Part shown: in pieces, positions 1-6,851 of the stretch
Numbering within the stretch: position 1 is the stretch's first letter
Layout: every line of letters begins with the position of its first letter
Source: an uncultured Prevotella sp.
GTDB lineage: Bacteria > Bacteroidota > Bacteroidia > Bacteroidales > Bacteroidaceae
Length of the DNA stretch: 51,379 bases
Direction of reading: 5' to 3'
NCBI GenBank assembly: GCA_946548065.1
Contig: CAMNPM010000014.1
Location: 1-51,379, forward strand
Made by a program: the position numbers and the translations under genes
The notes under the pieces: generated by a model
The model's database searches: none
Told to the model about the DNA's origin: nothing
Seen by the model: the letters and a program-made list of their open reading frames with translations, nothing else

Positions 1-3
1 GGG

Positions 4-1146
4 TCACTTCTTCTTTTTATAGGGTCCGCGCGGCCCGAAGTTAAATCCGAAGTAGATACTCAGGTCGCCAAAGATATTGTTGGTGGCAAAGCGCGACTTA
101 TGATAGTTGTATGCCCTGACGATGGCCGACACGCCGCCATACCAGCGGGTGTTGTTCCAAACCAGCGCAAAGCGCCCGATGCCGTCGATGTTGAAGTTGC
201 CGAAGTTGAATCCCTCGGCCCGCTCGCTCTCATCCTCCGAATACGAGTTTTTGTAGGCCAGCGCCAGCGACAGGCTGGAGCTCAGCAGCCAGTTGCGGGC
301 AAACACCCAGTTGTACGCATATCCCACCGATGCGTTGATGTTGCGATACTTCACTTTCTCGAAGTTGAATGCGCTGTCCAGCTGCACGTCACGGCCCAGC
401 TTCTCCTTGGCCAGCTCTTCCATCCGACGGTAGTCGAAGGCTATGTGGTGGGTGTTATACCCCAGTCCGGCCATCCAGGTGCCGCAGCTGATCTTCTGGC
501 ACGAGCTCTGCGCGAAGGCGGCAGGATAGGAGAAGTGGCGGTAGTTGAAGATGTAGTAGAGGTTCAGTCCCGTGATGCTGACCTCCAGTCCGTCGAACGC
601 CACGCCCTCCAGCTCTCGCGTGTCGATGCCCTTGCCCATGTCCGCACTGCGTATCTTGTAGTTGTTCACCGTTCTCCGATAGAAAATGTCGGCTCCGAAG
701 CGGGCGCTGTATATGCTGGCGTCGAGCTCTATGCGGGGCGTCTTGCTGAAGATGTTCAGGTTGCGCAGGTCGATGGTGTAGCCCAGGAATATCCAGCGCC
801 ACCCGAAGTAGGGGCCTATGCGGATGTCGGTCTGCGGAGCGAAGGTAATCGACTGTCCGTCGCGCCCCGTAGTGCTCAGGCGGTAGTAGTCGAAGGTGGT
901 CACCGACTGCAGCATCAGCGCCCAGTTGTAGTGCTGCGGCTCCACATAGGCGGTGTCCTGGTCGCTGAAGCTGTCGACGAGCCGCGCCAGCCAGCCTTTC
1001 TTCTTCGGCTCCGAGGTCGGGAGTGGGGTCGCCATCCCCGGCTGCTCCATCGTCAGCGTGTCGCGGGCTTGAGCCACAAGCGCATCGCCAGCAAAGGACA
1101 TCAGTGCCGTCATCAGCATCACTATCAGCAACAACCCACGCATCAC
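4..1146 (-). CDS. DUF4421 family protein, secreted, probable outer-membrane beta-barrel
   Basis: This 380-residue protein starts with a signal peptide (hydrophobic stretch at residues 4-20, cleavage likely near residue 25). The rest alternates polar and aromatic residues in short strands, with many Tyr/Trp/Phe and a final Phe-rich strand before a Lys tail, as expected for an outer-membrane barrel. The segment YVEPQHYNW near residue 67 and the strand pattern after it match what I remember of DUF4421, a Bacteroidota family without a known function. It starts 6 bases after the upstream oxidoreductase stops, so the two are probably co-transcribed. An adjacent second Met codon could be the true start. 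Function is not known; family assignment is from memory of conserved segments. Confidence 0.8.
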   Translation of the reverse strand: MMRGLLLIVMLMTALMSFAGDALVAQARDTLTMEQPGMATPLPTSEPKKKGWLARLVDSFSDQDTAYVEPQHYNWALMLQSVTTFDYYRLSTTGRDGQSITFAPQTDIRIGPYFGWRWIFLGYTIDLRNLNIFSKTPRIELDASIYSARFGADIFYRRTVNNYKIRSADMGKGIDTRELEGVAFDGLEVSITGLNLYYIFNYRHFSYPAAFAQSSCQKISCGTWMAGLGYNTHHIAFDYRRMEELAKEKLGRDVQLDSAFNFEKVKYRNINASVGYAYNWVFARNWLLSSSLSLALAYKNSYSEDESERAEGFNFGNFNIDGIGRFALVWNNTRWYGGVSAIVRAYNYHKSRFATNNIFGDLSIYFGFNFGPRGPYKKKK

Positions 1147-1152
1147 TCCGCC

Positions 1153-2136
1153 CTAGAATTTTCCAAGTATACGGTCCAGCGCCCAGTTGACGGGAGTGGC
1201 ACTCACACTAGTACAGGTGCAGACGCTGATGCCCTGCAGGTGCTCTATGACATTTTTGATGATGGGATACTGCACGTAGGGAGGATTAGGCACCGCTATG
1301 CTCTCCTCACCATATAGGGTATGCAGGCGGATGGGCTGGAAGTCGAACACCGAGAAGCTCACCGACCCACGGTCGCCCATCAGCTCAATGCGGTCTTCCT
1401 GCGACGACTCATGGGCCACGAAGCACCACGACCCTGAGCCGGGCAGACCGTTCTCAAACTGGAAGCAGGCCGTCACCGAGTCTTCTGCCTCGTACAGGCC
1501 CCCTCGGTTGGCACAGATGCCACGGGCCTCCGTAATGACACCGAAGAGCTGCTGCAGGAAGTCGAGCTGGTGGGGAGCCAGGTCGTAGAAGTAGCCGCCG
1601 CCAGCCACATCGGGCTGCAGCCGCCAGGGCAGCGAACCGTCTGCCGCACGGTCGGCATCGCGGGGAGGAACGGCGAAGCGCACCTGCACGTTCACCACCT
1701 TGCCGATGACTCCGCGCTCCACAATCTCCTTCACCTTCAGGAAGTAAGGCAGATAGCGACGGTAGTAGGCCACAAAACAAGGCACACCCGTCTCCTCCGA
1801 CACGCGGTTCACCCTGACGCAGTCCTCGTATGCCGAGGCCAGCGGCTTCTCCACATACACTGGCTTGCCTGCCTTCATGGCCATGATGGCAAAGGTGGCA
1901 TGACTCGACGGAGGGGTGGCAATGTACACCGCATTCACCTCCTCGTCGTCTATCAGCTCCTGGGCATCGGTATACCAGCGCGGTATCTTGAAACGCTCGG
2001 CATAGCTGCGCGCACGACGCTCACTGCGGCTCATCACCGCTACAACACTTGAGCCCTCTACCTCAGAGAATGCCGGCCCACTCTTCTTCTCCGTCACCTC
2101 ACCGCAACCGATGAAGCCCCACTTGATATTTTTCAT
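1153..2136 (-). CDS. Gfo/Idh/MocA family oxidoreductase
   Basis: A 327-residue NAD(P)-dependent dehydrogenase of the glucose-fructose oxidoreductase/inositol dehydrogenase family. The N-terminal Rossmann fold begins with GFIGCGEV (residues 7-14). The family EKP motif is at residues 96-98, its Lys expected to take part in catalysis. The C-terminal substrate domain contains GGGYFYDLAPHQLDF near residue 175, matching the conserved GG-D-x-x-x-H-x-x-D signature. Members oxidise or reduce sugars and cyclitols in the cytoplasm; the substrate cannot be told from sequence. It has its own promoter box (2147-2154) and is followed closely by the DUF4421 gene. Confidence 0.93.
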   Translation of the reverse strand: MKNIKWGFIGCGEVTEKKSGPAFSEVEGSSVVAVMSRSERRARSYAERFKIPRWYTDAQELIDDEEVNAVYIATPPSSHATFAIMAMKAGKPVYVEKPLASAYEDCVRVNRVSEETGVPCFVAYYRRYLPYFLKVKEIVERGVIGKVVNVQVRFAVPPRDADRAADGSLPWRLQPDVAGGGYFYDLAPHQLDFLQQLFGVITEARGICANRGGLYEAEDSVTACFQFENGLPGSGSWCFVAHESSQEDRIELMGDRGSVSFSVFDFQPIRLHTLYGEESIAVPNPPYVQYPIIKNVIEHLQGISVCTCTSVSATPVNWALDRILGKF

Positions 2137-2146
2137 AATTCGCCTG

Positions 2147-2154
2147 CAAAGATA
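2147..2154 (-). promoter_or_regulatory. -7 promoter box (TATCTTTG) for the oxidoreductase gene
   Basis: On the minus strand the sequence TATCTTTG matches the Bacteroidota -7 consensus TAnnTTTG. It lies about 10 bases upstream of the oxidoreductase ATG, so the 5' leader would be very short. It is back-to-back with the plus-strand promoter at 2199-2206. Confidence 0.7.
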
Positions 2155-2162
2155 CGAATTTT

Positions 2163-2190
2163 TTCTTAATTCTTAATTCTTAATTCTTAA
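2163..2190. repeat. Four-copy heptamer array (TTCTTAA)x4
   Basis: Four perfect tandem copies of the 7-base unit TTCTTAA lie between two divergent promoter boxes. The array ends 8 bases before the plus-strand -7 box and occupies the place where a -33 box would be. A similar four-copy array lies upstream of rplU. Confidence 0.9.
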
Positions 2191-2198
2191 TTTATTCG

Positions 2199-2206
2199 TA
2201 CCTTTG
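2199..2206 (+). promoter_or_regulatory. -7 promoter box (TACCTTTG) for the membrane protein-hisB-eptA genes
   Basis: TACCTTTG matches TAnnTTTG and lies 22 bases before the ATG at 2229. No TTTG is visible at the usual -33 distance; the heptamer array is there instead. Confidence 0.7.
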
Positions 2207-2228
2207 CAGGCAAAAACAACAAAACACA

Positions 2229-2846
2229 ATGGAAAAGCAACAAGATACCACTCCGCTGAAGGTGCGCAGCTTCCGCAAGGTGCTCACCACTGGCTACCAG
2301 CACTATACCAGCCACTTCCGGGCATTCTTCAAGGCTTCCTGGCTCATCGCCCTGCTTACGGCTCTGCTCTTCGGAGCGCTGGCCACAGCCCTACTCGTCT
2401 ACCTGCCGCTCACACTGCTGGCACCCATCTTCCTATGCCTCATGCCACTGGCCATCCCCGTGGTGTATGCACTCATACGGCGACTGCTCAAACGACAGCA
2501 GCAGTTCTGGTTCACGCGCAACGGCAACTTCCGACTGCACCTGCGCCACTGCGGACTCATCGTCGCCGTCATGCTCAGCAGCACGCTGCTCACACTCCTG
2601 GCCAGCTGCCTGCTACTGATGCCCGCTGCCATACTCTGTCTGGCCAACATGCAGGCACTGCAGGGCATGCTCATCGGTGACCCGTCAGGTATGCCCAGCT
2701 ATATGATAGCTCTCACCTTCGCCACCTTCGTATTCACGGCATTCATGCAGTTCTACGTCAGCCAGCCGCTGCTCGTACACCACTACTTCGCCTGCGGCTC
2801 CGTAGATGCCCGCGAGGCTGAACGCCGCAACGCCGGCATCAACTAA
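2229..2846 (+). CDS. Integral membrane protein of unknown function
   Basis: A 205-residue protein with about 40 polar residues at the N-terminus and then four hydrophobic segments (roughly residues 37-60, 62-84, 111-137 and 153-175). The loop between the second and third is strongly basic (RRLLKRQQQ). I do not recognise a named family. It is the first gene of a plus-strand group with hisB (21-base gap) and eptA, so it is probably transcribed with them from the promoter at 2199. The start is supported by the promoter distance and the absence of an upstream in-frame alternative close to the box. Confidence 0.75.
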   Translation: MEKQQDTTPLKVRSFRKVLTTGYQHYTSHFRAFFKASWLIALLTALLFGALATALLVYLPLTLLAPIFLCLMPLAIPVVYALIRRLLKRQQQFWFTRNGNFRLHLRHCGLIVAVMLSSTLLTLLASCLLLMPAAILCLANMQALQGMLIGDPSGMPSYMIALTFATFVFTAFMQFYVSQPLLVHHYFACGSVDAREAERRNAGIN

Positions 2847-2867
2847 AGCACAAACCAACACCACATT

Positions 2868-3926
2868 ATGAAGAAAATACTATTCATCGACCGAGACGGC
2901 ACCATCATCCGCGAGCCTGCCGACGAGCAGATTGACTCGTTCCAGAAACTACAGTTCGTGCCGCGCGCCATCAGCAACCTCGTATTCCTGCGTCAGCACA
3001 CCGACTATCTGTTCGTCATGGTCAGCAACCAGGACGGACTGGGCACCGATGCCTTCCCTGAAGACACCTTCTGGCCAGTCCATAACTTCATCCTCGACAC
3101 CCTGAAGGGCGAGGGCGTAACGTTCGACGACATACTCATCGACCCCCACTTCCCTGAGGACAACGCTCCCACGCGCAAACCCAATACCGGACTGGTGGAG
3201 AAATACATGAACACTGCGGAGTACGACATCGAGCACTCCTTCGTCATCGGCGACCGCGACACCGACCGCCAGTTTGCACAGAACATCGGCTGCGGCTTCC
3301 TGCAGATAGGCGACTGGGACCGCGCGGCAGCCATCGCCTACGGTGGCGAGCGAACGGCAGAGCTGCGACGCACCACCAAGGAGACCGATGTCTACGTCAA
3401 GCTCGACCTCGACGGCAACGGACACTGCGACATCCAGACCGGACTGGGATTCTTCGACCACATGCTCGAACAGATTGGCAAGCACGGTATGATCGACCTC
3501 ACCATCCACACCCGTGGCGACTTGAACGTCGACGAGCACCACACCATCGAGGACACTGCCCTCTGCCTGGGCGAGTGCCTGCTGAAAGCCCTGGGCGACA
3601 AGCGAGGCATTGAGCGCTACGGCTACTGCCTGCCCATGGACGACAGTCTGTGCCACGTATGCCTCGACTTCGGAGGCCGACCCTGGCTCGTCTGGGATGC
3701 CCAGTTCCATCGCGAGCGCATAGGCGACGTACCTACAGAGATGTTCTACCACTTCTTCAAGTCGCTCAGCGACACTGCCCGCATGAACCTCAACATCCGC
3801 GCCGAGGGACAGAACGAGCACCACAAGATAGAGGGCATCTTCAAGGCCCTGGCCCGCGCACTCAAGATGGCCGTACGCCGCGATGTCTACCACTATGAGC
3901 TCCCCTCTACTAAGGGAGCATTATAA
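2868..3926 (+). CDS. hisB: Bifunctional histidinol-phosphatase / imidazoleglycerol-phosphate dehydratase
   Basis: A 352-residue fusion catalysing two histidine-biosynthesis steps: dehydration of imidazoleglycerol phosphate and dephosphorylation of histidinol phosphate. The N-terminal HAD phosphatase begins with DRDGT (residues 8-12). The dehydratase begins near residue 170, with FFDHMLEQ and EHHTIEDTA carrying the metal-binding histidines, and a second EHHKIEG near residue 325. The E. coli phosphatase half binds structural zinc through three Cys and one His; the corresponding loop here ([14 protein letters not shown]) keeps only the His, so that site looks lost. No other his gene is in the window. 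It ends 19 bases before the eptA ATG. Confidence 0.96.
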   Translation: MKKILFIDRDGTIIREPADEQIDSFQKLQFVPRAISNLVFLRQHTDYLFVMVSNQDGLGTDAFPEDTFWPVHNFILDTLKGEGVTFDDILIDPHFPEDNAPTRKPNTGLVEKYMNTAEYDIEHSFVIGDRDTDRQFAQNIGCGFLQIGDWDRAAAIAYGGERTAELRRTTKETDVYVKLDLDGNGHCDIQTGLGFFDHMLEQIGKHGMIDLTIHTRGDLNVDEHHTIEDTALCLGECLLKALGDKRGIERYGYCLPMDDSLCHVCLDFGGRPWLVWDAQFHRERIGDVPTEMFYHFFKSLSDTARMNLNIRAEGQNEHHKIEGIFKALARALKMAVRRDVYHYELPSTKGAL

Positions 3927-3945
3927 CCCCACACCCACAACAAGC

Positions 3946-5520
3946 ATGAAGAAAATCTTCCGTCGTCCACTGTCGCTGATGGCATGCTCCTGCATCGCCA
4001 GCATAGCCACACTGGTGCTCTACAACATCCCGTTCTTCCAATACGTCGCTGCCAATACCAATGCAACTGCAGCAGGCAGTGCATTCCTGATGGCATCGCT
4101 CGTAGTCATCATGCTGGCCGTCAACTTCATGATGACCTATCTCACCCTGTTCCTCCTGCGGAAGGTAGGGCGCATCCTGATGGCCGTCATCGCCGTCATC
4201 AATGCCACGGCCGTCTACTTCATCATCACCTACAACGTCATCATCGACGCCACCACCATCAGCAACGTCTTCAACACCCGCTACTCTGAGGCATCGGGCT
4301 TCTTCAGCTGGTCGCTGTGGCTCTTCATCGCCGCCCTGGGTCTGCTGCCCGCACTCTGCTGCCTGCTGCAGCCCATTGTCTACGGCAAGGCCCGCAGGAT
4401 GCTCGTCTGCTGCGGCAGCGCACTGGCCCTCACCCTCGCCGTGGCTCTGGCCAACATCAACCAGACGCTGTGGATCAGTCAGCACGACACCGAACTGGGG
4501 GCACTGCTGCAGCCCTGGTCCTATCTGGTCAACACCATCCGCGTGGTCAGCCAACAGCAAGACAAGCAGGCTGAGGAAATCAAACTGCCGGCAGGCACCA
4601 TCACCGACCAGGACAAGGCCGTCGTGGTGCTCGTCATCGGCGAGTCGGCACGCAAGGCCAACTTCCAGCTCTACGGCTACCAGCGACCCACCAACCCGCT
4701 GCTCTCCAGGCAGCAGGGACTGCACGTCTACCAGGCCAACTCCTGCGCCACCTATACCACTGCCGGCACCAAAGCCATCCTCGAACCCAAGAACAGTGAC
4801 GATCTCTACGAGCTGCTTCCCAACTACGCCTTCCGCCTGGGAGCCGACGTAGTGTGGCGCACCTCCAACTGGGGCGAACCACCCATACACATCGACGAAT
4901 ACCTGACCGACGGCGAGCTGGCAAAACGCTATCCCAGCGAGGACTCCCACTACGACGGCATCCTGCTGGCTGGACTCCGCGAGCGCATCGAGTCGAGCAA
5001 CAAGAACAAGGTGCTCATCGTGCTCCATACCAGCACCAGCCACGGACCCAACTATGCCGACAAATATCCCAAACAGTTCGAGCACTTCAAGCCCGTAGCC
5101 AAGAACGTCGAGGAAGGCGAGAAGCACCTCGACCAGCTGGTCAACGCCTACGACAACACCATCCGCTATACCGACTTCATGCTCGACAGTCTGATCAACA
5201 CCCTACGCGGCATGACCGACTGGAAGACTGCCATGATCTTCATCTCAGACCACGGTGAGTCGCTGGGCGAGAAGGGAATGTTCATGCACGGCATGCCCAT
5301 GCGGCTGGCCCCCAAGGTACAGTACGAGATACCCTTCCTGGTGTGGACCTCCGAGGGCTTCCGTCGCTATAAGCCCACCGCACCTGACGGACCGTCGCCT
5401 GCCGAAGGCCAGCTCCCCACCCTTCTTGAACAGCACTATATCTTCCATTCCGTGCTCAACCTGCTATCCATCAAGTCGCCCGCCTACGACCCCGCGTTCG
5501 ACATCTTCGAGACACCGTAG
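3946..5520 (+). CDS. eptA: Lipid A phosphoethanolamine transferase, EptA-type
   Basis: A 524-residue inner-membrane enzyme of the sulfatase-fold family that transfers phosphoethanolamine from phosphatidylethanolamine to lipid A or related glycans. Five hydrophobic segments cover about residues 12-35, 46-70, 77-100, 119-142 and 152-170. The periplasmic catalytic domain follows: metal ligand GESAR at 232-236, candidate Thr nucleophile in CATYTTAG near 271-272, and SDHGES near 434. I chose the ATG at 3946 because an earlier in-frame ATG at 3883 lies inside hisB and adds a non-hydrophobic leader. In other bacteria this activity lowers lipid A charge and sensitivity to cationic peptides. The exact acceptor is not shown by the sequence. 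Confidence 0.87.
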   Translation: MKKIFRRPLSLMACSCIASIATLVLYNIPFFQYVAANTNATAAGSAFLMASLVVIMLAVNFMMTYLTLFLLRKVGRILMAVIAVINATAVYFIITYNVIIDATTISNVFNTRYSEASGFFSWSLWLFIAALGLLPALCCLLQPIVYGKARRMLVCCGSALALTLAVALANINQTLWISQHDTELGALLQPWSYLVNTIRVVSQQQDKQAEEIKLPAGTITDQDKAVVVLVIGESARKANFQLYGYQRPTNPLLSRQQGLHVYQANSCATYTTAGTKAILEPKNSDDLYELLPNYAFRLGADVVWRTSNWGEPPIHIDEYLTDGELAKRYPSEDSHYDGILLAGLRERIESSNKNKVLIVLHTSTSHGPNYADKYPKQFEHFKPVAKNVEEGEKHLDQLVNAYDNTIRYTDFMLDSLINTLRGMTDWKTAMIFISDHGESLGEKGMFMHGMPMRLAPKVQYEIPFLVWTSEGFRRYKPTAPDGPSPAEGQLPTLLEQHYIFHSVLNLLSIKSPAYDPAFDIFETP

Positions 5521-5528
5521 CCACCCCA

Positions 5529-6851
5529 TCAGCCACCGCCATAGCGGCGGCGGTCGACCTTGCCGTTGAAAGTTCGCTCCACACGGTCTGTTAGTTCGTA
5601 GAGCTGGGGAACCTTGTAGTCTTCGAGGCAGGACAGCAGATGCCGCGCAAGCAGACGGCGCTGCAGCTCCTGCCCGGGCTGCATGACGAGCAGGAGCTTC
5701 AGAGCCCGTCCGGCGACGGGGTGCTCTACGGCTATGCAGACGCAGTCCTGAACACCGGGGAACGACAGTGCAGCCTGTTCCACCTCAACAGGGTCCACTT
5801 TATATCCTCCCACGTTGATGATGTCTCCGGCGCGACCTTGCAGGTAGAGCATACCGTCAGCATCCATCCGTCCGATGTCAGCGGTATAGAGCATACCGTC
5901 TTTCAGTATGGCCGAGGTAGCCTCAGGGTCGCCCGCATATCCAGTCATAAGCGTGTCACCGCTGCAGGCTATGAAGCCCTGCGGAGTGACGGCAACCAGC
6001 GAGTGTAGCATGGGCCTGCCGACACAGCCTGCGAGACAGCGCCCGTCGTTGAAGTTGTAGGTACATACGATGCCCGTCTCCGTGGACGCGTAGGTATTGT
6101 AGAGCCGTGTGTGGGGCAGCAGGCGACAGAGAGCTGCCATGTCGGCGGGCGATATGGCAGCGGCACCCGTCTCTATGAAGTCAATCTTGTGTTCGAGCGC
6201 GGCCAGACGGTCGGCACCCCACAGCAGCAGCATGCGTATGCAGGCAGGCACGAGGAAAGTGGCGGTGCGGCTGGCATCAGGAAAGTCGAGAGCAGAGAAG
6301 AAGCAGTTGATGTCCTTCAGTCCGTCGACGATAACGAGCGTGGCTCCGGTCATGAACACGGTATAAGCCTTGGAGAGCGTGCCAAGATGGTTGAGCGGTC
6401 CGCTGGCGACGAAGGCCAGGTCTGAGGTATATCCTTGTCCACTGACCAGATTTTCGGCATTGGCTACCATGGCGCGATGGCTGACGATGACTCCCTTGGA
6501 GCGTCCGGTAGTACCGGTGGTGAAGAGGATGTCGGCCGTGCCGGGCGGAACGGAGCAGCTGGCCAGTCGGCTCTCTGCCGCGCTAAAGGCGGCATCAGGG
6601 ATAGTGCTGCCGAGCGGAGCTGCCACAAGACCCGCACGGTGGATGGCATAATAGCTCACGAGGAAGTCGACGGTCGGCTGCGCCCTGAGGCACACCACCT
6701 GCCCTGGGCTGTAGCAATGGGCTAGGCTGTCGGCCCGCTGCAGGATGCGCTCGTGCAACTGGCCGTAGGTGCATCGCTCCTGCGGACTGACAACGGCCAG
6801 CCTCGTGGGTGACTGTGCGGCATGGTGCTCAATATATTGATAGATGGTCAC
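5529..6851 (-). CDS. AMP-dependent acyl/aryl acid ligase (ApeH-like) of the polyketide cluster
   Basis: A 440-residue adenylate-forming enzyme, probably activating an acid and loading it on a carrier protein to prime chain synthesis. All family motifs are present: FTTGTTGRSKG (P-loop), YASTE, TADIG (ATP-ribose Asp), GRAGDIINVGGYKV (hinge) and the C-terminal catalytic Lys in NGKVDRR (Lys431). It starts with GTG in the 4-base overlap GTGA with the MMPL-ACP gene, so translation is coupled to the protein carrying the nearest acyl carrier domain, which could be its partner. It is the last gene of the operon and converges on eptA, 8 bases apart. Substrate is unknown; the role is inferred from the aryl polyene cluster ligase. 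Confidence 0.85.
   Translation of the reverse strand: MTIYQYIEHHAAQSPTRLAVVSPQERCTYGQLHERILQRADSLAHCYSPGQVVCLRAQPTVDFLVSYYAIHRAGLVAAPLGSTIPDAAFSAAESRLASCSVPPGTADILFTTGTTGRSKGVIVSHRAMVANAENLVSGQGYTSDLAFVASGPLNHLGTLSKAYTVFMTGATLVIVDGLKDINCFFSALDFPDASRTATFLVPACIRMLLLWGADRLAALEHKIDFIETGAAAISPADMAALCRLLPHTRLYNTYASTETGIVCTYNFNDGRCLAGCVGRPMLHSLVAVTPQGFIACSGDTLMTGYAGDPEATSAILKDGMLYTADIGRMDADGMLYLQGRAGDIINVGGYKVDPVEVEQAALSFPGVQDCVCIAVEHPVAGRALKLLLVMQPGQELQRRLLARHLLSCLEDYKVPQLYELTDRVERTFNGKVDRRRYGGG

Noticed and set aside
100..1317. Long plus-strand open frame opposite the DUF4421 gene
   Set aside because: It is antisense to a gene with a signal peptide and barrel pattern, has low-complexity Val/Ala/His-rich sequence and no recognisable motif.
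3910..5127. 405-codon minus-strand open frame opposite eptA
   Set aside because: Asp/Val/Gly-rich shadow of a GC-rich gene with complete EptA motifs on the other strand.
5521..5560. GC-rich hairpin between eptA and the AMP ligase gene as a terminator
   Set aside because: CCGC/GCGG pairing is short, lies within the ligase C-terminal codons, and no T run follows on either strand.
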